In this document: piece after piece, positions 26,426 through 35,347 of the stretch | How the letters are laid out: every line of letters starts with the position of its first letter | How positions within the stretch are numbered: the stretch's first letter is position 1 | DNA from: UBA4781 sp963556045 | Lineage (GTDB): Bacteria; Chloroflexota; Anaerolineae; Anaerolineales; Anaerolineaceae | Length of the DNA: 64,000 nt | Direction: 5' to 3' | Assembly: GCA_963556045.3 (NCBI GenBank) | Contig: CAUVYA020000002.1 | Span: 2,294,001 to 2,358,000, forward strand | Notes under the pieces: generated by a model | Database searches by the model: none | What the model was told of the DNA's origin: nothing | Seen by the model: only the letters and a program-made list of their open reading frames with translations | Program-made: the position numbers and the translations under genes

Positions 26426-28338
26426 TGCGTTTCGCACTGGTAGGGCAGCCAAATTGCGGTAAAAGCACCCTCTTCAATCAGGTAGCCGGTTATAAAGCAG
26501 CTACCGGTAATTTCTCCGGCACCACCGTCACCTTCACCGAAACGAAGGTGCGTGTGCTGGGAGAAATTGTGGAACTGGTAGATCTACCGGGTACCTATAC
26601 CTTACTCGGAACCAACCCTGCGGAACGTGTGGTACTGGATTATCTGGTGGGAAATGAAGTGGATGTGATTATCAATGTGGTGGATGCTACCCATCTTGCT
26701 CAGGGGCTGGCGTTGACGCTGGAATTACTGGAGTTGAATCGTCCGGTGGTAGTGGCGGTAAACATGATGGACGAAGCAAAACGCCAGGGTATGCAGATTG
26801 ACGGTGAGAAATTATCGCAGTTGTTCCAAATACCCGTTCTCCCCATCATTGCAACCAAAGGGCAGGGGGTGCGCAATGTATTTGCCAGCGCTTTTAAAGC
26901 AGCCAGGCAGAAAAAATCGGCGGTGCGGCAAACCTATTCACCTGAATTGGAAACGCATATTTCGAAGATAAAGCAGAAAGTAGGCTCTATTCACCTTCCT
27001 ATCGGAAGTGAAGCACTGGCACTCAAGCTGCTGGAGGGGGATCCGCAGCTTATCAAACAGGTGGCAGACGCGATCCCTTCGATCGAAAAAGATGTCCAGG
27101 AATCTGTGGATAAGTTATGCCATATCACCGGCAGGCAGGCTGTTTGGCTGGTCAGTAAAGAACGCCACGATCTGGCATTGAAACTGAGTGACCAGGTACT
27201 TGCGACAACAAAAAAAGGGCTTTCCTTTCGTGACCGTTTGGACGATTATCTTCTCCATCCTGTTTTCGGCTATATCTTTCTTGTCATCATTTTGTTTTTG
27301 TTTTTCTGGGGAGTGAATTCACTGGGTGGTGTTATTGAGCAGCCCCTGATAACGCTTGCCGATCAATTGAACACAAAGTTGCTGTATGCTTTCAGCGATA
27401 AAGGATTGCTGGCGCAGATCCTCTCCGGAGCGCTGCAGGGGTTTACGGGTGGGTTGGCGATCGTCTTGCCTTATCTGGTGCCCTTTTTGATCGGTCTCGG
27501 ATTCCTGGAAGATGTGGGGTATCTGCCGCGCATGGCTTTCTTGATGGATTCTCTCATGCACCGCATGGGGCTGCACGGCAAAGCGGTGGTGCCGTTCATT
27601 CTGGGTTACGGCTGCAATGTATCATCGGTCATGTCTACCCGCATCATGGAGGATAAACGTGATCGCTTTTTAGCTTCTTTGCTCTCCAGCATGGTGCCCT
27701 GTTCAGCTCGTATGGCGGTCATTTTTGGTCTGGCTGCTTTTTATCTCGGTCCGGTGTATGGCGTGGGTATTTACATGCTCAACATTATTGTGATCGCAGC
27801 GACCGGTCGCATCATTTCCCGCTTTCTCCCCGAAGATTCACCGGGTTTGATCCTCGAGATGCCTGTCTATCGTTTTCCTACACTGCGCACCGTTACATCC
27901 AAAGCCTGGCTGCGCATCCGTGAATTCATCGTGGAAGCCTGGCCCCTGCTCATCGTTGGCAGCGTTATTCTGGCAGTGATGAATTTTTACCAGCTCTCAC
28001 AGTTTACCGATGTTATCTTCCGACCCATCACATGGCTGCTGGGGCTTCCATCACAGGTCGGAACGCCGCTCATTTTTGGGATACTGCGCAAGGAACTTTC
28101 ACTGGTAATGCTGGGGCAGGCGCTTGGCAGCATGAATTTCGATCAGGTTCTTACGCAAACACAGATGTTGACCTATACCATTTTTGTCGTTTTTTATGTG
28201 CCCTGTCTGGCAACTCTGATCGCCATACGCAAAGAACTGGGAACGAAAAAAATGGCTGCCATCATCGGAATTACCATGCTGGTTGCAATCATATCTGCTG
28301 TTGTGGTCAGGCTGGTAATGATGCCGGTATTAGGCTAG
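26425..28338 (+). CDS. feoB: Ferrous iron transporter FeoB
   Basis: The 637-residue protein has the N-terminal G domain with GQPNCGKST (G1, residues 7-15), DLPGTYTL (G3) and NMMDEAKR (G4). A helical linker and about eight membrane segments follow, with the Gate motifs GYGCNVSSVMSTR and VPCSARMAVIFG. It imports Fe2+ across the cytoplasmic membrane. It is shorter than E. coli FeoB (773 residues) mainly at loops and the C-terminus. ATG 26425 overlaps the feoA stop. Confidence 0.95.
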   Translation: MRFALVGQPNCGKSTLFNQVAGYKAATGNFSGTTVTFTETKVRVLGEIVELVDLPGTYTLLGTNPAERVVLDYLVGNEVDVIINVVDATHLAQGLALTLELLELNRPVVVAVNMMDEAKRQGMQIDGEKLSQLFQIPVLPIIATKGQGVRNVFASAFKAARQKKSAVRQTYSPELETHISKIKQKVGSIHLPIGSEALALKLLEGDPQLIKQVADAIPSIEKDVQESVDKLCHITGRQAVWLVSKERHDLALKLSDQVLATTKKGLSFRDRLDDYLLHPVFGYIFLVIILFLFFWGVNSLGGVIEQPLITLADQLNTKLLYAFSDKGLLAQILSGALQGFTGGLAIVLPYLVPFLIGLGFLEDVGYLPRMAFLMDSLMHRMGLHGKAVVPFILGYGCNVSSVMSTRIMEDKRDRFLASLLSSMVPCSARMAVIFGLAAFYLGPVYGVGIYMLNIIVIAATGRIISRFLPEDSPGLILEMPVYRFPTLRTVTSKAWLRIREFIVEAWPLLIVGSVILAVMNFYQLSQFTDVIFRPITWLLGLPSQVGTPLIFGILRKELSLVMLGQALGSMNFDQVLTQTQMLTYTIFVVFYVPCLATLIAIRKELGTKKMAAIIGITMLVAIISAVVVRLVMMPVLG

Positions 28339-28428
28339 CAATTGTCCGCGCAGGGCGAACAGCAATGCTGCCAGTACTGCCATGATAAAAATGATCCTAA
28401 CCAGTGTTTTTGCATTGTTGAAACGCAT
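28330..28428 (-). CDS. 32-residue single-pass membrane peptide after the ferric reductase gene
   Basis: This small frame starts with ATG 28428, 7 bases after an AAAGGAGG site that lies immediately past the ferric reductase stop. It encodes a short basic start (MRFNNAKTLVR) and one hydrophobic segment (IIFIMAVLAALLFAL), ending RGQLLA. Its stop overlaps the end of feoB on the other strand by 9 bases. The strong ribosome site and operon position support real translation. It may be a subunit or assembly aid for the reductase; no family is recognised. Confidence 0.65.
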   Translation of the reverse strand: MRFNNAKTLVRIIFIMAVLAALLFALRGQLLA

Positions 28429-28442
28429 ACTGCTGTCCTCCT

Positions 28443-29777
28443 TTACACAAAATTGAATAATTCATAATGGATGTGTTGATCATGGTAGCCAAGATGATGG
28501 CATTGTTTTTCGACAATCTCCATCATAACCTGAGGACCGCACATAAAGATCTCTGTCGTCTCTTCTATCCAATCCGGCGCCAGATATTTACGCAGGATGT
28601 CTTCCGTTAAATAACCTTTTTCCCCTTTCCATGTCTGAGGAGGTTTTTCAAGGGTATAGATGATCTCTACATTGAGTTTCTTTTCAAGGACTGTGATCTC
28701 TTCACGGAACGTCACGGATTCCCAATCGCGATTATTGTAGAACAGCTTGACAGGACGTGTATCGCCGCGATCTGCCATACTGCGCAGCATGCTCATTACA
28801 GGGGTGATACCGATCCCACCTGCGATAAAAACCAGTTTGTGCGCATCCGGGTAGCGATCCATGCTGAAGGAGCCATGCGCCCCATCCACGTAGATGGTCT
28901 GCCCCGGCTGCATGGTCTTGACGGTGGAGGTGAATTTGCCGAGATCTTTTATCGTGAAAGCGATCTCCTCCGGTTTTTCGGAGCTGGAGGAGATGGAAAA
29001 AGGATGCTCGCTGTCAGAAAAGGGTGTTTTCCAGGCGGTGATCCAGGCAAATTGACCCGGCTGGAAACGGAGAGAGCGTCCTTTGGTGGAACGCAGCCGC
29101 ATCGTCCAGCTATCGCCTCGTTCCTCCTCCAGCGCGATGATCTCATACGGATTGCGCATTAGTTTTAAGGGATATATGACGCGGGTATAAGTCAACAAGG
29201 CGACGAAAGCGATCGAGTAGGCGATCCATATCATGCGGGTCACGGGCAGGCTGACATAATTCCCCACCAAGAAAATATGCACAAGAGCGGCTGCCACGAC
29301 CAGTGTGGTAAGAATGCCATGCCAGAATTTCCACAGGTCATAGGGCAATTTGATCTTCTTGCGGTACTCTGCGGAGATCACGACCAGGATAAGCAGAACG
29401 ACGGAAACGACCCCAAATCTTGCGCGCCATGATGCGTTGAAAATATTTAATAAGCGCAGATAGCGTGCATCCAGGAGGAAAAGGCTGATGGGGTGTGCCA
29501 GGATCAAGAAGAATGCAGCGATAGAGATCTGCCGGTGAAAATGGTAGATCAGATCACTGCCGAAAGGTTCTTTCAGCCATTTAAGTCGGGCTGTCAGGGC
29601 AAACTGCACTGCCATCAGAGCCAGACCAATGAATCCCATCCCCACTGAGAAATCCAACCAGGCAGAGCGATCGGGGGAAGGGCTCGCCCCTGCGATCAGC
29701 ACTGCTATGGGTGTAAAGATGAGCAGGAATAAAAAAAAGATCCATAGGATTCGTTTGATCTTGTGTTGGTTTCTCAC
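28443..29777 (-). CDS. Ferric-reductase-like transmembrane flavoprotein
   Basis: About 444 residues. The N-terminal half has six membrane segments with histidines placed for haem (IYHFHRQIS, LILAHPISLF, WKFWHGIL, ALVHIFLVG). The C-terminal half is a ferredoxin-NADP reductase module: FQPGQFAWI, HPFSISSS (flavin), FIAGGIGITPVMSML (nicotinamide) and EIFMCGPQVMM. It would move electrons from NAD(P)H through FAD and haem across the membrane, possibly reducing Fe3+ to the Fe2+ that FeoB imports. The frame reaches 29807, but GTG 29777 has AAAGGAG with 6-base spacing and is the better start. Confidence 0.88.
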   Translation of the reverse strand: MRNQHKIKRILWIFFLFLLIFTPIAVLIAGASPSPDRSAWLDFSVGMGFIGLALMAVQFALTARLKWLKEPFGSDLIYHFHRQISIAAFFLILAHPISLFLLDARYLRLLNIFNASWRARFGVVSVVLLILVVISAEYRKKIKLPYDLWKFWHGILTTLVVAAALVHIFLVGNYVSLPVTRMIWIAYSIAFVALLTYTRVIYPLKLMRNPYEIIALEEERGDSWTMRLRSTKGRSLRFQPGQFAWITAWKTPFSDSEHPFSISSSSEKPEEIAFTIKDLGKFTSTVKTMQPGQTIYVDGAHGSFSMDRYPDAHKLVFIAGGIGITPVMSMLRSMADRGDTRPVKLFYNNRDWESVTFREEITVLEKKLNVEIIYTLEKPPQTWKGEKGYLTEDILRKYLAPDWIEETTEIFMCGPQVMMEIVEKQCHHLGYHDQHIHYELFNFV

Positions 29778-29870
29778 TGTCGTCTCCTTTTGCATCTGTA
29801 GAATCAATTACTCGTACTGTACAATATTTTGCTGTGAAATGGGAAGCAATCTGTGATTCTAATATAATAT

Positions 29871-30797
29871 CTATCTTCGCTGAAGACTCTTCAAAAAGGC
29901 TTCTGCTTTCTGGTAATCTTTGAAATCGTGTTCGAGCTGTTTGAATTGGGTGGTGTGTGCAATGCGGTAGCTGTTGGCTTCTTTGAGCCCTAATTTTTTA
30001 TGCAGCATCTCATGATACAGTACGTATTCGATCACATAAGATGGGATGTCTCTTTGATCAAGAAATGGGCTGATGGAAATGGTATCGCTGTCAGGATGAT
30101 AATATCCCAATCGGCGGGTGGCTTTTTTCCCGCTCCATTTCAAGCGGGGAGCTTTCACTTCCCCATCGAAATATTCCTGATTGATGGCGTGAAAAAGAGG
30201 AAGCAGATTGTAGTACTCACCTCCGGTTGACAGTTCGGATTGAGGCGTATGCTGCCAGATGCTTCTCATGATACGCTGGTAAGAAGCTGCCCGGCTGATC
30301 GAGCGTAGTTCAGCCATGTTCTTCTGATTGGAGTGCAGGCAGCATGAAAGCAGTATTTCCACTTCGGCGGGTGTAGCGCTGATAAAACCTTCGTTCAGGG
30401 TGATATGTACGTTTTTCTGGCTGGATTTACACTGAAAAATCATGGCGCTGTTGTATAAGTCCACCGAGACTGCTTTTTTGGATTCAGCTTTCCATCGCTT
30501 TAGAAAATGGTTTAAAAATGCGAGATGCTGCTCAAGGTTCTTTTCATTGCTGAGAAAAACGATCCATAGATAAGCGCGGTATGAACTATCGGTCATGTCG
30601 GCGGGAAAACAGGAATAATTCTGGCAGTTTTGTTGAACACGTTTAACGTTGGCAACAATTTCTTCGTGCAGGCTTTTTTGCAGACGTGCATTGTCTTCCC
30701 TGTCAGATGACCATGTCGTGCAAATTTCATTGGCATGATTCTGAATTGAATTGATATGGTTATTCACGTTGCGTATGCGGATGGTTGTTTTTTTCAT
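29871..30797 (-). CDS. SprT-like zinc metalloprotease domain protein
   Basis: The 308-residue protein has a helical N-terminal part with no recognised family (about 1-190). The C-terminal SprT-like domain has EYFDGEVKAPRLKWSGK, ISPFLDQRD and the zinc motif YVLYHEMLHKKLG (HExxH), with a further histidine (AHTTQFKQLEHDF) as third ligand. SprT-like proteins are putative metalloproteases; in eukaryotes the related SPRTN removes DNA-protein crosslinks. The bacterial role is unclear. AAGGA precedes the ATG. Confidence 0.8.
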   Translation of the reverse strand: MKKTTIRIRNVNNHINSIQNHANEICTTWSSDREDNARLQKSLHEEIVANVKRVQQNCQNYSCFPADMTDSSYRAYLWIVFLSNEKNLEQHLAFLNHFLKRWKAESKKAVSVDLYNSAMIFQCKSSQKNVHITLNEGFISATPAEVEILLSCCLHSNQKNMAELRSISRAASYQRIMRSIWQHTPQSELSTGGEYYNLLPLFHAINQEYFDGEVKAPRLKWSGKKATRRLGYYHPDSDTISISPFLDQRDIPSYVIEYVLYHEMLHKKLGLKEANSYRIAHTTQFKQLEHDFKDYQKAEAFLKSLQRR

Positions 30798-30997
30798 AGT
30801 CCTTTTCTATTACTGCAATTGGATTAATACCTACCTGATTTTAATGCTTTTATGGTCGCCGGAAGTATGATTTAAGTGAAAAAATTGGTAAATTCCTATC
30901 TTTTCATTTCGAATAAATTGGTGTACTATTGCCCGCAATAAAATCCATTGCCATCAATGGATGGAAACATAAGTCATCTAAAAGGAGATTGAAAAAG

Positions 30998-31186
30998 ATG
31001 AAAACGGCAGTATGCCCGGATTGCGGAAGTGATGTCAATGTTGGTTCACAACCGCGCGTAGGGAAACAGGTAGTTTGTGATTCCTGTGGCGCAGAACTCG
31101 AAGTGGTCTGGTTAGACCCCATCGAGTTGGATTATCCAATGATGGATTTTGACGATTATGAGGAGACATCTGACGACGAAAGATAA
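30998..31186 (+). CDS. LysW-like zinc-ribbon carrier protein
   Basis: This 62-residue acidic protein has a CPDC...CDSC zinc ribbon followed by GAELEVVWLDPIEL, the arrangement of LysW. LysW carries alpha-aminoadipate or glutamate on its C-terminal glutamate during lysine/arginine synthesis. This copy ends EETSDDER and lacks the usual C-terminal Glu (EDWGE-type) tail, so classical amino-group carrier action is doubtful. No lysX/Z/Y/J genes are nearby. AAAGGAG precedes ATG 30998, and a strong terminator follows 23 bases after the stop, so it is a separate transcript. Confidence 0.75.
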   Translation: MKTAVCPDCGSDVNVGSQPRVGKQVVCDSCGAELEVVWLDPIELDYPMMDFDDYEETSDDER

Positions 31187-31208
31187 TTAATCATTCGCTT
31201 TTTCATAT

Positions 31209-31244
31209 AAAAAGGCATTGAATTTCATATTCAATGCCTTTTTT
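31209..31244 (+). terminator. Strong terminator after the LysW-like gene
   Basis: AAAAAGGCATTGAAT (31209-31223) pairs perfectly with ATTCAATGCCTTTTT (31229-31243) around a 5-base loop, ending in six T residues. The ECF ATPase starts only about 27 bases later, so it needs read-through or a promoter within this stem. Confidence 0.85.
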
Positions 31245-31270
31245 CAATGTTAGAATGGGTGTTCCGGCGC

Positions 31271-33028
31271 ATGAAAACCATTATTCAGTTTGACCACGTT
31301 CACTATTCGTATCACCTTTCCGCGGAATCTTCCATTCTTGCTGTAAAGGATATATCTTTCTCAATTGTTGCCGGAGATTATGTGGCGATCATTGGGGCAA
31401 ATGGCTCCGGCAAGACCACCCTGGCAAAACTCATGAACGGCTTACTGCTGCCAGATGAGGGTCAGGTTTTGGTAATGGGGCATTCGACCGGCGACCGCAA
31501 TTTTCAGGCGCATAATTTCTCTCGCATCGGTCTGGTATTTCAAAACGCACGCGATCAGATCGTCGCCTCTCTGGTCGAAGAAGACACTGCTTTCGGTCCG
31601 GAAAATCTTGCTCTCCCACGTGAACAGATCCTGACGCGAGTCGACCGCAGTTTGAACATGTGTGGTGCAGATCATCTGAGGGGCAGGCAGACATATCTGC
31701 TTTCAGCAGGCGAAACACAGCGCGTTGCCCTGGCAGGGGTGCTGGCGATGCAGCCTGATTGTTTGATCTTCGATGAAACCACAGCCATGCTTGACCCCTC
31801 GTCTCGGAGAGATCTGCTGAATTTGATGCGCGATCTCAACCAGCAGGGTTATACTATTGTACACATCACCCATGACCTGGATGAGGTATTAAATGCAAAA
31901 CGGGTGTTTGTTATGAATGAGGGGGAGCTGGTCATGGATGATAAACCGGCGGTTATCTTCAAGGATGAGCAAACACTGCTTGGGCTGCATCTGGGAATCC
32001 CGTTTCTTCTGCGGGCTGCACGCGACCTGCAGGGCATCTTCCCCGCCTTGTCGCCCTTCTATGCCAGGCAGGAGGATTTGCTGGCAGATTTGCTCACTAT
32101 GCCGAGAAATCCACAGGTTGAGAAACAAACCTCATCACAACCCAGGCAATCCAAAAAAGGACGGCACGCTGTGGTGCGTTTCAATCATGTATCCCATACC
32201 TATATGATGGATACTCCTCTTTCTCATACAGCGCTGCATGATCTTACCTTTTCACTCGCCCAAGAATTGCCGGTGGGATTAATTGGGCACACCGGATCGG
32301 GAAAATCGACCGTTTTGCAGCACATCAACGGATTGTTGCGACCACAGCAGGGCAGTGTCGAGAGCATGGGCTTTGACCTGTCTGATGCGGGTATTGATAT
32401 TAAAACGCTGCGCAGCCAGGTGGGATTGGTTTTTCAAAACCCCGAAACGCAATTCTTTGAAACCTATGTAGGTGATGAAATTGCTTATGCGGCTCGCATG
32501 CTGGGCTATCAGGGCAAACTGCGCGATCTGGTGCGCGCTTCCATGCAGACCGTGGGTCTGGATTTTGAAACGTTTGTGGACCGCCCGTTGCACAGTTTGA
32601 GCGGAGGACAAAAACGGCGCGTGGCACTGGCTTCTTACCTGGTCACCCAGCCGGAAATGCTGCTGCTGGATGAACCGTTTGCAGGATTGGATCCGGCAAC
32701 CCATCAAGAGATGCTGGATTTTGTAAAGAAGTTGAACCGGCAGGGTAAGATGATCCTGGTCAGCACCCATAACATGCGCGATCTGCTGGAACTCACCCGG
32801 CGTGTGCTTGTACTGAACGATGGAAATCTGGTGTATGATGGATCGATTCCAGACCTGTTCGAACGAGAGGAATTGCCATCCTGGGGCATGGAAATTCCTC
32901 TGGAAATACAGGTGGCGAAGACCCTCCGCCAGCGTGGATGGCAGCTATCTCGCGATCTGGTTGGCTGGCAGGAGATGATTGCCTGGCTGCGGCAGAATGC
33001 ACAGGAGGACGCTCATGCAGTCCTTTGA
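31271..33028 (+). CDS. Energy-coupling factor transporter, fused ATPase EcfA1-A2
   Basis: About 585 residues with two complete ABC domains in one chain. The first has GANGSGKTT, LSAGETQRVAL and LIFDETTAMLDP. The second has GHTGSGKST, LSGGQKRRVAL and LLLDEPFAGLDP. In ECF importers the two ATPases are usually separate genes; here they are fused. They drive vitamin or metal uptake together with EcfT (next gene, overlapping) and an S component (probably 34708). Start is either ATG 31247, very close to the terminator, or ATG 31271, which begins the conserved fold better. Confidence 0.9.
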   Translation: MKTIIQFDHVHYSYHLSAESSILAVKDISFSIVAGDYVAIIGANGSGKTTLAKLMNGLLLPDEGQVLVMGHSTGDRNFQAHNFSRIGLVFQNARDQIVASLVEEDTAFGPENLALPREQILTRVDRSLNMCGADHLRGRQTYLLSAGETQRVALAGVLAMQPDCLIFDETTAMLDPSSRRDLLNLMRDLNQQGYTIVHITHDLDEVLNAKRVFVMNEGELVMDDKPAVIFKDEQTLLGLHLGIPFLLRAARDLQGIFPALSPFYARQEDLLADLLTMPRNPQVEKQTSSQPRQSKKGRHAVVRFNHVSHTYMMDTPLSHTALHDLTFSLAQELPVGLIGHTGSGKSTVLQHINGLLRPQQGSVESMGFDLSDAGIDIKTLRSQVGLVFQNPETQFFETYVGDEIAYAARMLGYQGKLRDLVRASMQTVGLDFETFVDRPLHSLSGGQKRRVALASYLVTQPEMLLLDEPFAGLDPATHQEMLDFVKKLNRQGKMILVSTHNMRDLLELTRRVLVLNDGNLVYDGSIPDLFEREELPSWGMEIPLEIQVAKTLRQRGWQLSRDLVGWQEMIAWLRQNAQEDAHAVL

Positions 33029-33836
33029 GTATTTACGGGCGATCGGTATCGGGTACTATGTGCCGGGGCATTCTTTTCTTCATCAACGAGATGCCCGCAT
33101 CAAGATCCTCTTCTTCCTCTTGATCATCCTCGCTCTGGCTTTTACTGCATCACTAGCGGGTCTTGTGCTGGGTATCGTGCTGGGTTTGCTGGGATTTTGG
33201 CTGGCGCGTATTTCTGTGCTGCCCAGCCTGCGCACCATGCGCAGTGTGCTTCCGTTCATCCTGCTGTTATTCATCCTGCAAATCTTTCTGTATCGTCCGC
33301 TGCAGCAAGCCAGCCTGCTGTGGGAATGGAGATTTCTGCATCTGTACGATACTGCCCTTGCCGGCGCCATTCGCATGGTGCTGCGCTTTGTGAGTCTGGT
33401 GCTGGTACTGGGATTGATGACCTCGCTACTTTCCACACTGGAAATGAACCATGGGCTTGAATTGATCCTGCGTCCTTTACGTGTGGTTGGCATAAAAACC
33501 GATTCCCTGGTGATGGTGCTGCAGATCATGCTGCGTTTTCTGCCACTCCTGGCGATCCGTATGGAGCAGATCGCCAAGTCACAGGCTTCACGCGGAGCGG
33601 CGTGGGACAGGGGGCAGGGTGGCATAGGCAGACGAATTCGTCTGGTGCTGCCCCTGATCGTACCATTGTTTCTTTCTTCGCTGCAGCAGGCTGAGCGCAC
33701 CGCCGATGCCATGCTGTGCCGCGCGTATGGAGTGACGCCTGAACGCAGCCATTATTATGAATATCGAACAACGCTCAAAGACACGCTGTTGCTGGGGGCA
33801 GGTTTCATTTTCGCTGCAGCAATTCTCTTTTTGTAG
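33015..33836 (+). CDS. ecfT: ECF transporter T component (EcfT)
   Basis: This 273-residue membrane protein has about five hydrophobic segments and the coupling motifs SRGAAWD (short motif around residue 195) and CRAYGVTPERS near the end, matching the two A-R-x-G motifs that touch the ATPases. The frame opens earlier, but ATG 33015 has AGGAGG with 6-base spacing and overlaps the ATPase gene by 14 bases. It links the S component to the fused ATPase. Confidence 0.88.
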   Translation: MQSFEYLRAIGIGYYVPGHSFLHQRDARIKILFFLLIILALAFTASLAGLVLGIVLGLLGFWLARISVLPSLRTMRSVLPFILLLFILQIFLYRPLQQASLLWEWRFLHLYDTALAGAIRMVLRFVSLVLVLGLMTSLLSTLEMNHGLELILRPLRVVGIKTDSLVMVLQIMLRFLPLLAIRMEQIAKSQASRGAAWDRGQGGIGRRIRLVLPLIVPLFLSSLQQAERTADAMLCRAYGVTPERSHYYEYRTTLKDTLLLGAGFIFAAAILFL

Positions 33837-33940
33837 GCGCTCGTTTTCATTTTCCCGCTTATTAAAATTCACAGGAAATTCATATTTTCCTGACAATTTC
33901 CCAATATGGAATCGATATCCTTATTCTGGAAAGGATCATC

Positions 33941-34690
33941 ATGAAAACAAAAAACAATCTTTTGATACTCACAGCCATAGCAGTCATGGCTTTATTATCG
34001 GTAGCTTGCACAGCGCAAACAGAGGAAACATATCGAGGCAGCGCACCCGTTGTGCATACCGAAAGTGAACCAGAGCGAAATGGAGCCTACCAGGGCGCAG
34101 AAGTTCGCGAAGAACACACATCTGTTGGAGAAGGACTGCTGCATCCGACCGACGCGCAATTGCGTGATGCCGAAATAGCAAACCTGCTGTTCATGCGCGA
34201 AGAAGAAAAGGTAGCGCGTGATGTGTACGCTTACCTGTATAGCCAGTGGGGTTTGCCGGTATTTCAATCCATTGCGCAGAGCGAACAAAATCACATGGAT
34301 TCAATTCTGCTACTTCTAACAGCCTACGATCTGGACGATCCCGCTGCGCAAACAGAGGCGGGGGAATTCATCAACAGCGATCTACAAACCCTCTACGATA
34401 CTTTGATTTCCCGGGGGCAGACCAGCCTGGAAGAAGCCCTGAGAGTGGGCGCATTGATCGAAGAAGTGGATATCCTTGACCTGCAGGATGCCATTCAAAA
34501 TACGGATAAAGCTGACATAGCGCAGGTGTATTCCAACCTGCTGTTCGGTTCCGAGAATCATTTGCGTTCATTCACCGCTCAACTTGAACGACACACAGGG
34601 TTAACCTATGAACCGCTCTATCTGGATCAGGAGAGTTATCAACAGATCATCACCAGCCAGCCCGGTGGGCGCGGGCGTGCCGGCAACTAA
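33941..34690 (+). CDS. DUF2202 ferritin-like lipoprotein
   Basis: The 249-residue product has a lipoprotein signal ending LLSVAC. The DUF2202 domain follows (about 65-240), with FMREEEKVARDVYAYLY, QSEQNHMDSIL and SENHLRSFTAQLERHTG. The spaced Glu/His residues resemble a four-helix ferritin-like metal site. Proteins of this kind are exported and of unknown function, perhaps metal or oxidative-stress related. An inverted repeat, CAGGAAA/TTTCCTG (33872-33892), lies in the upstream gap and could be regulatory. Confidence 0.85.
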   Translation: MKTKNNLLILTAIAVMALLSVACTAQTEETYRGSAPVVHTESEPERNGAYQGAEVREEHTSVGEGLLHPTDAQLRDAEIANLLFMREEEKVARDVYAYLYSQWGLPVFQSIAQSEQNHMDSILLLLTAYDLDDPAAQTEAGEFINSDLQTLYDTLISRGQTSLEEALRVGALIEEVDILDLQDAIQNTDKADIAQVYSNLLFGSENHLRSFTAQLERHTGLTYEPLYLDQESYQQIITSQPGGRGRAGN

Positions 34691-34692
34691 GT

Positions 34693-34725
34693 AAAAAAAG
34701 CGATTCTTTACGAATCGCTTTTTTT
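34693..34725. terminator. Bidirectional terminator between convergent genes
   Basis: AAAAAAAGCGATTC (34693-34706) pairs with GAATCGCTTTTTTT (34712-34725) around 5 bases and works on both strands. Part of it also encodes the last residues of the ECF S component on the minus strand. Confidence 0.9.
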
Positions 34726-35283
34726 GTCTGCCAGATCAGATCCCTTCTTCTTGGTGGGGATCTGCCAGTATGCTCCCACTACTGCCAGGGTGATCAACGC
34801 GGATGCGACCATCTCCGGCAGCCCATTGGCGACCGCGATACCTCCCAGCACATCCCAGGGCAAATATCCCATTAATCCGATCACAAGCAGGACCAGTACG
34901 GTGTTGGTGAGGCTGCCGACCGCTCCTGCGATCAGTAATGCTGCAGTTTTCCAGCGCTTCAATATCTGGTACATACCCCAGGCGGCTGGACCGATGAAGA
35001 TGCGCGGCAGTACTGAAAGTACAGGGTTTGTAAACCACACATCCGTAGGTCCGCTGGGCGCAATGGCTGCCTGGATCATGCTGAAGATACCGAAGATCAA
35101 TCCTACGATGGCTCCTGATAGCGGACCTTCCAGGATGGCTGCAATGATCGCCGGGATCTGTAAAATGGTCAGGGATACGCCCCCGATCCAGGGGATGAAT
35201 CCCCAGTGCGTGGCGCCCAGCAGCACCGCGATAGCTGCCAGCAGCGCGGTTGTTACGATCTTTTTTGTTGTCTCTCGATTCAT
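34708..35283 (-). CDS. ECF transporter S component, substrate unknown
   Basis: The 191-residue protein has six hydrophobic segments and the S-component pattern: AALLAAIAVLLGATHWGFIPWIGGVSL at the start (alanine-rich face for the T component), EGPLSGAIVGLIFGIFS, and a polar loop with PTDVWF. It binds a vitamin-type substrate and joins the EcfA/EcfT module encoded just upstream on the other strand. The family (pantothenate-, folate- or other type) cannot be decided by eye. GGAGGGAA precedes the ATG; I see no riboswitch in the short upstream gap. Confidence 0.8.
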   Translation of the reverse strand: MNRETTKKIVTTALLAAIAVLLGATHWGFIPWIGGVSLTILQIPAIIAAILEGPLSGAIVGLIFGIFSMIQAAIAPSGPTDVWFTNPVLSVLPRIFIGPAAWGMYQILKRWKTAALLIAGAVGSLTNTVLVLLVIGLMGYLPWDVLGGIAVANGLPEMVASALITLAVVGAYWQIPTKKKGSDLADKKSDS

Positions 35284-35347
35284 AAAAGGTTCCCTCCGTC
35301 AGAAGCCAATTCTAGCATGAACCATAAAAAAGGCGGGTAAAAAGAGA

